From NCBI GenBank assembly GCA_948146395.1, contig OX411543.1:65235474-65299473 (forward strand): DNA of 64,000 nucleotides, in the 5' to 3' direction. This document shows positions 41,683 through 52,297 of this stretch, one piece after another (position 1 is the first letter of the stretch; each line of letters begins with the position of its first letter). The notes beneath the pieces are model-generated. The model was given only the letters and a program-made list of their open reading frames with translations. It was not told the DNA's origin and did no database searches. The stretch comes from Fragum whitleyi (lineage: Eukaryota > Mollusca > Bivalvia > Cardiida > Cardiidae). A program made the translations under genes and the position numbers.

Positions 41683-41925
41683 TCTGTCCGTGCCGATGCA
41701 CCAATCAATTGTCCATGTCATATATTGATAAGTCCCTAATCACACGTGCGTGTCGCCTTTATTTTGGTCAATATACCGACTAGACTGGTTCTACTGTCGA
41801 CTCATGTATTAGAAGGCTTTTATGATGGTCGACAGTGGGACCTGTCTATATACAATTTTCATGACAATTTTCTTTGATCTATCCGTGACAATGTACCAAT
41901 CAATTACCCATGTCACTGATTTATT
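41683..41925 (+). repeat. Pair of ~45-bp direct repeats
   Basis: TTTGATCTGTCCGTGCCGA and TTTGATCTATCCGTGACAA, each continuing with ACCAATCAATT and CCATGTCA, about 195 bp apart. Between them lies an inverted ACTGTCGAC/GTCGACAGT pair. Confidence 0.6.
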
Positions 41926-42509
41926 TTTTATGACACATATATTTTATAACTATCACGCAAACAGCGAGAAATTTCAGTTGACACAATCTTAACTGTCTCA
42001 TACACAAAAAGCACTTTTTCGCCATGCTTCAAAACAGTGCAACTATAGATTTGAGAAAGCTGAAAATACAACGTTTCTCATGCCAAATCGGTGTCAAGAG
42101 ATGAAATTGTGAAAACGGTCATTTTTAATCAACCAAATTCTAAAAATCTATTCTATATGAGGATAACAAAATCAGTACATAGTTTTGTGGCTTATTCCCT
42201 TTGTCTTATCCTATTTCGTCTACACTATAAAAATATTGGGTAAGATGAAAAATTCCAATTTGGTCTAAAGAAAGAAAGACAAATGACATCAATAAAATTT
42301 TTGTTCATTCATTAACGTTCCATCCGTTCGTAGATTCTTTCATCAACCAATTCATTTATTCATTATTTCTTTTGTTCATTTATTTATTCCCTTATAATTT
42401 TATATCTTGAGGACATTTTATTTCTTTAAGTTTTAAGTATTACTTCTTGCTACTGATGCAAATCATACACGAAATAGAGTTTGCCTTGGCCCCTTCAACT
42501 ATGCATAAA

Positions 42510-42605
42510 AAACGTCCCCTGACCCTAGGTTTTAATGCTCAGGAAAGCAAAATGGTGCAATTTGACTCTAGGACATTTGAGTTGTCATGTCATTTTAATG
42601 CGTCA
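42510..42605. mobile_element. Fragment of the intron-1 long inverted repeat family
   Basis: CTGACCCTAGGTTTTAATGC, CAAAATGGTGCAATTTGACT and TGTCATTTTAATGCGTCAA parallel 1300-1385. Shows that the intron-1 arm is a dispersed repeat. Confidence 0.65.
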
Positions 42606-43267
42606 ATTGGTTATCAGAACGGAACACAACAGAACAGATATTTTATTTAGAATATCGACTTGAACACATTATGGTTCATCGTCGAAATACAAAACATTTT
42701 ACATGGCATACATGGGTATGAACATAATTAACAATATATGTGACAATGTATAAGTGGAAATAAAGGATTTCGTAGAGTTCCAGTTATAATAGTTCAAATA
42801 GTAACCGTATACAGTATATCGTCAACCCAGTTCAGAAACCCCTTAACCACGGCTTAATTCAAGCTGTAGTTACGCATTCTCCAAACAAAACTGACGAAGT
42901 AATTGTGTTTTCTCCGCAAGGTAATCTCAAATGTTTAAGAGGAGAATAATCGATCATTCATTTATGATATTATCAAAAGGGTGTCATGCTATTGATATTA
43001 GTTAAGTTAAAACTGTCTCTTTAACACCTAAATTGATTGTCAGTTAACACATTCCGACGATCGGATTGGCGATCGTAATTGGCGGTTTACTATTAATCTT
43101 CAGTACTTGCTAGTCACGGGTTAACACCAAAACAATAATTGGTGAAATGATGTTGATAAAGTTTTTTTCCATAGGAGATGGTGTTCGGTGAGTCTCTGTT
43201 TTTTTGTTTTTGTTTTTGTTTTTTTTACTATTATCGTTTCATGCTTTCTCGCTTCTTTAGATCCCTA

Positions 43268-43339
43268 CCCTGATCTAACGGGAACGAAAAGAGAGTAATT
43301 CCCGAAGTATTTAGGTTTGCGACATCCAGGGGCAACACA
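43268..43339 (-). pseudogene. THAP-like Cys-x4-Cys relic
   Basis: Minus-strand frame reads CVAPGCRKPKYFGNYSLFVP then VRSG and stop. The C-x4-C plus GNYSLF pattern resembles the beginning of THAP zinc-finger domains, found in P-element transposases and host proteins. Only the first zinc-ligand pair is present and there is no start codon nearby, so it is a relic or chance match. Confidence 0.35.
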
Positions 43340-43672
43340 ATAATGCAAAATTCAAGTACTTTTTCGAGTGGAATTTATCATTAATCGATCTAAAATACGT
43401 AGCCGCTGACAAATTGTTTATTATGCCAGTATTATCTATCCCTCGCGGTGACGTCACATGCCTAAGTCACGTGACCGAGAAGTTATCGAGGACCGGCTAC
43501 AGGTGTGTTTATAGAAAATCGTGAAATTCACAGTTATAAAAAATCATTTTTTTATTCTGGATATTGCATCGTATTTAATTTTTACTTATGAATACATAAA
43601 GAAACGGTTGTAAACGCTTTTCATTTGACCTGTTGGTCATGTTTCTTTGAAAATTTATTGTTGAAGTATATA

Positions 43673-43929
43673 CTTGTGACCCATCACATAAAAAGGGACC
43701 ATCTGGGAACGCTGTAAATAAGTAATTTAAAATGAGATTTTGTCCAGCATTGGTGAACTAGAGATCCCATTTAAAATATTCAATCACAGGGAGGTAGAAT
43801 GATCATTGTAGATTGAAAAATCGGCCAATGGCAAAAGTTTTTATCCTAGTCAGTCCGCGCAGTCTTACTAGCATCAACCCTTTAGGCACTGACTAGATGG
43901 TTCCTTTTTGCATGTTTCGTCACATATGC
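43673..43929. mobile_element. MITE with TGTGACCC-type inverted ends
   Basis: 257 bp. Ends TGTGACCCATCACATAAAAA then GGGACCATCT, and inverted TGTGACGAAACATGCAAAAA then GGAACCATCT. About 30-bp TIRs. Confidence 0.75.
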
Positions 43930-44655
43930 ATATACAACAGTTTGCAGACATCTCAAAATGTCCTCAAAGTAATTAAGCTTTTGAGGGAAGAATTCTCCAC
44001 ATTATGATTTATGTTGTATTTTGTTTTGTTTAATTCAGCGAACAGATTGATTGTTTTTGTTGTTTATTACAAATGCATTTTGTTTTGGAGTGTGATTGAT
44101 TTTGTTGGTGACCAATTTTAGTATGAATTTGAAATGAATTCATTTGTTTATTATGATAAAGTAAAGGCATTATTTGTACATCCTTGCTTATATTGACAAC
44201 TAAGGTTCTTCAATTTCATATCAGTTTGTCTCACTAACCAAAGTACAAAACAAAATGTGTAACAAAAAATTCTGCTGCCACATACTTTTTAAATGTCCAA
44301 AGTTCTCAGACCTTTTGTTGAAGGTACTCCAGCATCTTGACAAGATGATTTGATTAAATATTCATAACATAAGATTAGATGAATTAAAAAAAAATGAAAA
44401 TTTTCAATATTCATTTTTCCCTTGAACAAGAGGACTGGACGTGATGTGTGTAAGTTTGCATGAATGACTTTTGTGATGTGTGTTAACATTAGTTTGTTTC
44501 ATTATATAAATATTCCATGGCTATAATTGGCAGGGTTATTTGCTTTAGGGTTGTTTGTCTGTTTATCAAACTTGACTCTAGGTGATTTTAAAGTCTTTCC
44601 ACAAAATTTAATTACCTGAGAGCAGCATGCTGATAAAAAATTAAAGGTCAGCTGG
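43930..44655. other. Intergenic, unannotated
   Basis: AT-rich; nothing supportable. Confidence 0.35.
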
Positions 44656-44958
44656 TTACCGTATTGCTCCTAATTAATGCTCCCAGAGCTATACATAACA
44701 TGGTCAGGAAGCTTTTACTTAGTATCGATTTCATGGTTAAATAAGTTATTAAATTGGTGTCTTTTAGGCCCTTTTCCCTTTAATTTGAATTGGAATTTCT
44801 TCTAAACAATCATATAAATGATTGTTTTTTAGAGAAAATTTGTCTCAAATTAGAGAAGAAGTCAAAAAAAAGTTCCTAGAATTTAGGCATTTGAAGTTGA
44901 TTTTCTTAGTAAAAAATGGAGGTGCTACTATAAGGGAGGGCACTATTATTACAGTATT
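44656..44958. mobile_element. ~310-bp MITE with central palindrome, copy 2 (inverted)
   Basis: Inverse orientation relative to 16901-17213: TACCGTATTGCTCCTAATTA at the left, GGTGCTACTATAAGGGAGGG at the right, and the same AAACAATCAT palindrome at 44790-44850. Confidence 0.75.
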
Positions 44959-45108
44959 TTGTGTTTTGAAATTTTGGACTTTTTGGACTTTCAAATTGAA
45001 AGAGGTTGGTAGAGGACAATGAAAAATTGCTGCAATTTTGAAACCTATTTGTTTTTTTTATGTTATTTAAAAAAACAAAGGTTTAAAAACTGCAGCAATT
45101 TATGTTAT

Positions 45109-45280
45109 TTATCTTTTCATATCCTAACACCTGTTAAGATTTATGTACTTGAGCATTTGCAATTTTACTAAATAGTTCCGGGGAATTTCAGGTGCATCCG
45201 CTAATCAAATGTTTTCAAATTATATCTTCCCATATCTTCCAGGCCATACCTCCATTACAATTCAATCATTTATGAAATAT
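45109..45280 (+). repeat. ~170-bp dispersed repeat, copy 1
   Basis: Contains TTTATCTTTTCATATCCTAA, AATCAAATGTTTTCAAATTA and TCTTCCCATATCTTCCAGGC. Copy 2 at 45959-46130 is about 90% identical by eye, 850 bp away in the same orientation. The right edge of copy 1 runs into a TTAA-MITE end. Confidence 0.75.
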
Positions 45281-45431
45281 TTGCTGCAGTTTGAAAAGTA
45301 ACAATTGAATGCAGTAGAAAATATTTTTGCATGAGAATAAATTGCTTGTTACAAGTATTTTCTTATTCATCATCAGTATTTTCTAAGGTATAAAATCACA
45401 GGGACGTAAAATATGTACAAGAAAGGGTTAA
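45281..45431. mobile_element. Partial TTAA MITE
   Basis: Internal hairpin AAATTGCTTGTTACAAGTATTT and right end GAAAGGGTTAA; no left end found. Related to 51693. Confidence 0.5.
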
Positions 45432-45958
45432 GTATTATTTTGTGAATAGGCTTTTATTGGGTATTAGTGATTCATAATCAAATCTTATTAAAAATGGCAA
45501 TTATAAACTTAGATCTTGTGAAAAAGAATGGGGTTGCTGGCTCAATTCCAAATGTGCATGTATGAATAGTGTGAATGGACATGCAGGACAGATAGTAAGA
45601 CAATTAAATAATGAGCATATAGTATTTGAGAAGCCAAATTTTCTGTAAGATTTCTTCATATGGTAAATTAAGAACTGCTGTAGTTCTATGATGTCTTCTA
45701 GGCATTTTCACTAGTCTTTAGATATCTGATCATTTAAGTAGAAAAAGTAAAGGGATTATCTAAAAATTTACAAAAGAAATGTAATATTGCAATGTATATC
45801 AAAACTTCAACCTTGATGTACAAAACGGTTCATTTACACAAATTATGTTCCTCTTTTGACTTAAATTTTTTATCCATTATCAAGCACTCAATAGCTTTGT
45901 AAGTATCCAGGCACCCTGATGTGTTTCTCTCATGATTTTCTTCTGTATGAGATTTGTT

Positions 45959-46130
45959 ATTTATCTTTTCATATCCCAACACCTGTTTAGATTTATTTAC
46001 TTGAGCATATGCAATTTTACTACATATTTAGTTCTGGGGAATTCCAGGTGCATCAGCTAATCAAATGTTTTCAAATTATATCTTCCCATATCTTCAAGGC
46101 CAATCTCCATTACGATTCAATCATATGAAA
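45959..46130 (+). repeat. ~170-bp dispersed repeat, copy 2
   Basis: Same words as 45109-45280: AATCAAATGTTTTCAAATTA and CTTCCCATATCTTCAAGGCC. The flanks differ, so this is not a simple tandem duplication. Confidence 0.75.
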
Positions 46131-47736
46131 TGTTAAAGTGACCTGTGTTATTTTTTTTTCAGATTCTTAAAAAAGTAGACATTATTAAATCTGTAAAATG
46201 AAAAAGAAAAGATAATTTCCTTATTTATAATCATTATACATTATCCAGGTTTATATGACAAAATATGTTCAAGATACCAATATAAGTATTGATAAATACT
46301 TTAATAACAAGGCATGATTTTGTATACCTGTACGCACAATCATATCAGGAATCAATAGCTTTTTCATGTCAAAACTCAGAATTGATTGAAAGTCATGACT
46401 TTTGCCACATTCCTCTTGATAACCATTGTAAGAGGATCTTGAATCATTTCTTTTGATGATTTACAGACTGTGCTCCTTCCTATTCCATTGTGGTCATATG
46501 GGAGCATTGCTGTTCAATTTATGTCACAAACCAAATTAATATTCTGGATCCAAAGCCTTTTGCTGTAACCAATTGTATGAAGAACATCTTTTTTTTTACA
46601 ATTTTATTTCTTTTTTGTTTCATATTTTTTTAAAAAAAAAAAATGTAATGAATTTGATTATCACTAAGAATATTCTTTTTTGTTTGAACTTTTTATCATA
46701 TAACCAATTATTAAGAACTTTTTATTGATTTTTGCACCCTTGGGTTTTGGAAAGATAACAATATCATCATAATTTGTATCAATTGATAAATGCATTTTAG
46801 TTGAAATTTTCAGCTTTGCAATATGCTTACCAGTACTTTATAATTTGCTGTACGCTTTAACCAATTGCATATACCAACACTGACATTAATTTTAGAGATA
46901 TTACAATGGTCCTTACAGGAAAAAAGAAAACTGTGTTTTCTTTAGAAAAAGTGCATATAGAAGAGAAGATTATTTCATCTAAAAGTGAGATAGAATCAGC
47001 TGCTATTAAATTGTAAAAAGCTTTCTTTTGGTGATGTTTGTTCTTTCCATTTATTACTGTATTCATCTGATAAATTACACTACATGTATTTTTAAGCCCA
47101 CTGTATGGATAGATTGGAGGCACAAATATTTAGTCCTGTATGTTTTTCTGTTTGTCCTTCCTCCAGTAAAAATTTGTTTTACATTGGTCTTTACCTTTGA
47201 ATGGTAGATAATAGACAGACATTATATTTCAAATGTGTATTATTTGTGACAAAACCTTTCTGTTGGTATCAATTTCAAGGTGAATGTCATTTTTCAAGGT
47301 CAATTTTAATATGGTTCATGATATTGAAATGAAAAGTGATATTCCATATTTTGTGCATCTAACCTCTCTTTCTGAAAAAATGTAGATGTTAGGGCATCAG
47401 TGTTAACAAACATCTTGTTGTAGAGCCATTCTTCCTGTCCATCATCAAGTGTTGTAGAGGCAAAACAAACAAAGATAATTTGAGCTAATGCACAACATTT
47501 TCAATAAATTGACATGTACATTTGCATAGTCTGATCTGAACCTTCACTATGTGGTCTGTAGATAACTAGTGGCTAAAAGATTCTTCTATATGCATTTTGT
47601 GGGTTTGCAAGTTTTCTCAGTGCATAACAATGTGCTTCAGGCACATGAGAATTTGTTAAAAATGTCATGTTCATTGATTATGACTGCTGAAGTTTATATT
47701 TCAATTAGAAATAATTCAATTTTATATTTTGTACTA
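46131..47736. other. Intergenic, unannotated
   Basis: AT-rich DNA without recognisable genes or element ends. Confidence 0.4.
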
Positions 47737-47763
47737 CAGTCAGATTGCTTATGGGACTACTTC

Positions 47764-48061
47764 CAGGGGTGTGGAATTCCCATGCCCGACTTGTCCGACT
47801 CGGGCTTTTGTACTTGAGGACAAGTAAATTTTTTTAAGCCACTTGTCCAAGGACAAGTAAATACCAGGGCAAATCTTGGAATGTTACTTAAAAGAATTAA
47901 GAGAGAAATCATCCTAATATTCATATCATAGGGTGGAAAAACATTGTTTTTAATGAAGAAAATGCTGGATTCCAGCATTTTCTTCATCAAAAGGCAATGT
48001 TTTTTTTCTAATTTCAAATTTCCAGGGACAAGTGGAGAGAACTCGTATTTCCCCACCCCTG
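47764..48061. mobile_element. CAGGGGTG element
   Basis: 298 bp; ends CAGGGGTGTGGAATTCCCA and, inverted, CAGGGGTGGGGAAATACGAG. 5-bp duplication ACTTC on each side, confirmed against the uninterrupted MITE at 21039. Internal GGACAAGT/ACTTGTCC repeats and palindrome GAAAATGCTGGATTCCAGCATTTTC. Confidence 0.88.
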
Positions 48062-48300
48062 ACTTCTATTAAGCAACCACTTTTATTTAGCTACATCTTT
48101 AAAAGACCATTCAATATCTCTGAAAAGGTGGATATTCTTAAACAAAAATGTTTATTTTTGAATCTTATGATGTTGGAACCCATAATAATTGTCTCAATGA
48201 GATTATTCTAATGGGGGGGAACAACATAGGAATCAGTTTAGATAATGCGATAATCAATTTATGCTTAAGAAATTACAGTCCTGTCTTTTCATCACGAAAT

Positions 48301-48544
48301 ATGAGCCTGTGCATGAGATTTCCAACAATTTCAAACAATCGCAAAGCAAAGACTCTGACCAGCCTGTGCATCCGCACAGTCTGACCAGAGTCTGCACTAT
48401 GCATTAAGTAGATAGGTAAGGTCTCAAATCATCTGTCAACCACCAGGTAACTTTATATTTTCAGTATGTGGCTGTCTAAGCTGCTCAACATGTGCACTTC
48501 ACCAACATTTCAAATTGTGGGAAATGTCACACACAGGCTCTCAT
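48301..48544. mobile_element. GCCTGTG MITE, copy 5
   Basis: ATGAGCCTGTGCATGAGATT and, inverted, ATGAGAGCCTGTGTGTGACA; internal CCAGCCTGTGCATCCGCACA. Inserted in the TA-flanked MITE. Confidence 0.85.
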
Positions 48545-48629
48545 TGTATAAAGTGGCCATTTCAATAAGTGACCCTTTCTGATGGTCCCTTAAGTGGTCG
48601 CTTCAAAGAAGCTTTACTGTATATATAAA

Positions 48630-49698
48630 TTTTTAGCTCACCTGAGCACATCGTGCTCAAGGTGAGCTTTTGTGATCATTGAATGTCCGTCGTGTGTCGT
48701 CCGTCGTGCGTCGTCAACAATGTAAGTGTTTACACTCTAGAGGCCACAAATATGAACCAATCATAATGAAACTTGGTCAGAATGATTGTCATGTCACAAG
48801 GATGAACCCTATTGAAAATGGGAAGGATCCGTGCCATATCACGGGAAAAGGAGCCTTAATGACATTTTTCTTGTTTACACTCTAGAGGCCACAAATAAGG
48901 CCCAATCTTCATGAAACTTGGTCAGAATGTTGGCCAGGTCACAAGGATGAACCCTATTGAAAATGGGAATGATCTGTGCCATATCACGGGAAAAGGAGCC
49001 TTAATGACAATTTTCTTGTTTACACTCTAGAGGCCACAAATATTGTCCAATCTTTATGAAACTTGGACAGAATGATTGTCAGGTCACAAGGATGAACCCT
49101 ATTGAAAATGGGTAGGATCTGTGCCATATCACGGGAAAAGGAGCCTTTAAGACATTTTTCTTGCTTACCCTCTAGAGGAAACAAATATTGTCCAATCTTT
49201 ATGAAACTTGGTCAGAATGTTTGTCAGGTCATAAGGATGAACTCTAATGAAAATGAGAAGGATCAAGGCCAAATCAAAGGAAAAGGGGCCTTAATAACAA
49301 TTTTCTTGTTTACGCTCTAGAGGCCATAAATATAGTCCAATCTTCATGAAACTTGGTCAGAATGATGGCTAGGTCACAAAGATGAACCCTATCAAAAATG
49401 GAAAATATCCATGCCATATCACGGAAAAAGGGGCCTTAATGACAATTTTCTTGTTTACACTCTAGAGGCTACAAAATCTTTTATGAAACTTGGACAGAAT
49501 GTTAGCCAGGTCACAAGGATGAGCCCTTTTGAAAATTTGAAGGCTCTGTGCCATATAATGGGAAAAGGGGCCTTGTTGATACTCTAGAGACCACTAGTTT
49601 TAAAATTACAATTACGATTTGCTGGAAAATTTGATAATAGTTTATTTAGACAAAGATACACAGGTGAGCGATATAGGACCATCATGGTCCTCTTGTTT
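48630..49698 (+). mobile_element. Hairpin/CCGT element, type A, full length, 145-bp core
   Basis: TTTTAGCTCACCTGAGCACA with inverted AAGGTGAGC, short CCGTCGT microsatellite. About six core units, the first three 145 bp apart (GTTTACACTCTAGAG near 48728, 48873, 49018). 3' end CAGGTGAGCGATATAGG then ACCATCATGGTCCTCTTG. Closest to the copy at 8672. Confidence 0.87.
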
Positions 49699-49954
49699 AT
49701 ATTTCATGAGGGTACAAATATCATAACAGATTAAGATAATAAGGCCTTTTTTGTTTCATTTAACTTATTTGGTCATGGAAAAACAATAAGAAGGGCATTA
49801 ATGTGACCTTACTTTTATCTAGGTCATTACTCTTTAATTGGATCCAATAATATAGCTATGTATACTTTATTTCCCAAAATTAGATATTTTCTACTAACAA
49901 CCATTTTCAAAATATTGATTAATATCTATATCAAATGTAAAATCTTGAACTTAT

Positions 49955-50183
49955 TTAACCCTTTGCTGTTTAATCCCTGCATTTTACGTGTCTGTGATTT
50001 TATGATTGAGAAAACATTGTGAAAAAAGAAGAAATTGCTTCTGACAAGCAATTTCTTCTTTTTCCACACTATTTTTTACCCTATGGAATGGTTATTTTTC
50101 AATTTAAATCCACTTCAAATTTTTGTCTGCAAAACCTTTGAATTTGGATAGGTCCAAAATTTTGTAAAACTGGAAAGGGTTAA
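49955..50183. mobile_element. TTAA MITE (piggyBac-like), copy 2
   Basis: 229 bp; ends TTAACCCTTTGCTGTTTAAT and, inverted, TTAACCCTTTCCAGTTTTAC. Same central AAGAAGAAATTGC hairpin as 38520; the two copies are about 90% or more identical by eye, so recently active. Confidence 0.88.
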
Positions 50184-51420
50184 TGAGTAAATCAAACAAG
50201 GCACACAATATTGTGTAATGAAGTTAATTTTATGAAAGATCTAGATCCAGTGGTCCGACACTCATTTGAATAGTATTCTTCCCTTTGTACCATATAGCCT
50301 TTTTGGTTGTAATTGTGACATTTGTAGCTGTGTAAAATTGACTATTACACAAAACCAAGCTACAATCCAAGTCATAAAACTGGACATGAATGTTACCTCT
50401 TTTAGATATTGAAGTTTTGTTATGAAGAATATAAAACCATTCCTGGCTGCTTTTCAAGGGCGTAACTCCCATTACGCAATTTACGCGAGTGTGTAAAAGA
50501 AATAATCCTCTCTTGAAAAATATCGCTGTTGAATGATGGTAACATCGAAACTACAGTAGTTAGATGTTTTGATTATTCACCAATGTTCAAATCATAAAAA
50601 GGGAGTGGACAGAGGGGATTCATCTTCTGTCACAGTTCTCATATTGCCTTTATCCATCTATATTCTTTGGCTGTCGCCTACTTAGTGCATATAAATTTTA
50701 AAGTCCTAGATATGCCTATGCTTTTTTTTTTGTGATAAGATAAGAAATATAAGCGCCCTGTATTTAAATATACACTCCTGTGGAGCGAGACAGGCAATTG
50801 CATACCTCTAGTTGTTATTTTCAGTAACTATATGTTATCAGCTACTTTCCTCTGACAGCTTTCGTTGATATAGAAATTAGCTTAAAGTTAGCCTTCGGTG
50901 GTAGAGGTTAAATAGTTGCCCTTAGGTAGAATAAGGACAATCAAACTATGTTTGCCTTTTTTTGAGTTTAGGCAATAGGGATTAGCAGATTTTGTGCTTG
51001 TCTATATCGTATATAATGTACATGTACTTGTTGAATAATTTTGGGACACTGCAAAACTATTTTAAATACCTGTATTCATAAGGCTTTTACAATAGTTTGA
51101 CAATGATGCCCCGATTTAAGATTTGTTGTTTATTTAACAGTGTGGATTATAAACCAATGATATCATATTGATAAACTCTTTTTACATCTTGTTAGAAGCA
51201 CAAGTAATTAATATTGTGAGATGTACATTTATTTATATACAAGATTAATTTGAAATATACTGTAAAATCTACTTTTGACCTGCTGTACCAAAAGGAATAG
51301 ATCTAGTTTATGGACAACAGAAATTAACTGTTTCTGACTTTAACTATACTAATTGAATAAGGAGAAAGAATTATTGATTTAAACCTATTTACCTGTTAAA
51401 TAGTGGAAATACATAGACAT
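50184..51420. other. Intergenic, unannotated
   Basis: Contains a short type B-like 3' end CTCCTGTGGAGCGAGACAGG near 50775 (followed by CTCTAGTTG), otherwise nothing. Confidence 0.4.
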
Positions 51421-51575
51421 TAGGGAAAAAGACTAGCAGGGGCCCAGTCGTCCATGGCCCCTAGATTTAAGATTTGGCCCCAAGATTTTTTTGGAAAATC
51501 CCTATGCATCTGATGTTCAGTACTGAATTTTTGAAGCCTGGGCCCCTAAGTTAGAATTTTTAGTCATTTTCCCTG
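51421..51575. mobile_element. CAGGGAAA MITE, copy 2
   Basis: Ends TAGGGAAAAAGACTAGCAGG and, inverted, CAGGGAAAATGACTAAAAAT; internal GGGGCCCAGTCGTCCATGGC. No clear target duplication here. Confidence 0.8.
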
Positions 51576-51692
51576 GAGATGTATTTAGTTTTTCAGTAAG
51601 TTTAATGCTACCATTAAAAGCATTATTTTTCTTCATTTTATTATCGTTCAGTGGCAGAGGAGTATCACAGACTGTCTTGGGTGCCTAGTTTC

Positions 51693-51917
51693 TTAACCCT
51701 TTGTCATAAAATTTCTGGTTTTTGACACCCTCTGAAATGAAGTTCTTTGGAAAACATTGTGGAAATGAAGAAATTGCTTGTTACAAGCAATTTCTGCATC
51801 TTCAACAATGTTTCCGTTCCAAAAAGACTAAGAATACTAAAATTTCACCTATAGAAAATTGGCATTGGCAACTTCATTGGTTTTTTAAAAAAATTCCTCA
51901 TCTGGTAATAGGCTAAA
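51693..51917. mobile_element. TTAA MITE, diverged copy
   Basis: Left end TTAACCCTTTGTC, central hairpin AGAAATTGCTTGTTACAAGC with AATTTCTGCA. Right end inverted TTTAGCCTATTACCAGATGA has lost the TTAA. Confidence 0.65.
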
Positions 51918-52297
51918 CCACTTTAAGCTGATTGATAAAAAGTAATTTATGGAGATTCCTTTTTGTGGAGCAGGTCATAATGTTTAGATGGGGTACATTT
52001 ACTACATGATCATTTCAGTGTATTTACCATCACAGTCAATAAATTTTCTATTACAAATCTGTTGTTTTTGTATAATCTTTACCCTTTTTATCCCTTCCCT
52101 GTCCTTTGAAAGAATTGGGCATATTCTTTCATTGTTTTTATACCTACCAAAAAATGTAGGTTTATAGGAGTTGGCTTATTGGTCTGTCAGTCAGTACATC
52201 CTTAACTTTTTTGTTTCTGCTCAATTTTTGAGATAATTATGGATGGATTAGATTCAAACTTTACAGATAAACTCCGCATCAAGCAGGTTGTACACAT

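Larger units (their letters stand above)
40541..43460. mobile_element. Decayed 2.9-kb unit bounded by CRE-containing inverted repeats
   Basis: TGACGTCACCGCGAGGGAT at about 40546-40564 recurs inverted at about 43438-43456. Both face inward. Just inside each end is a broken protein-like stretch: an acidic Ser/Glu one on + (about 40670-40815) and a Cys motif on - (43268-43339). In between lies AT-rich noncoding DNA. Either a dead DNA transposon with its ends, or two fossil gene starts sharing a promoter. Confidence 0.45.
47737..48619. mobile_element. TA-flanked MITE, copy 2, carrying two nested insertions
   Basis: TA at 47735-47736 and 48620-48621. Left end CAGTCAGATTGCTTATGGGA, right end inverted CAGTAAAGCTTCTTTGAAGC. 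Homologous to 21039-21374. Interrupted at 47764-48061 and 48301-48544. Confidence 0.82.

Noticed and set aside
43268..43339. Functional THAP-domain gene on the minus strand
   Set aside because: Only the first Cys pair is present, the frame stops shortly after and no start codon or further domain is found; kept only as a relic.
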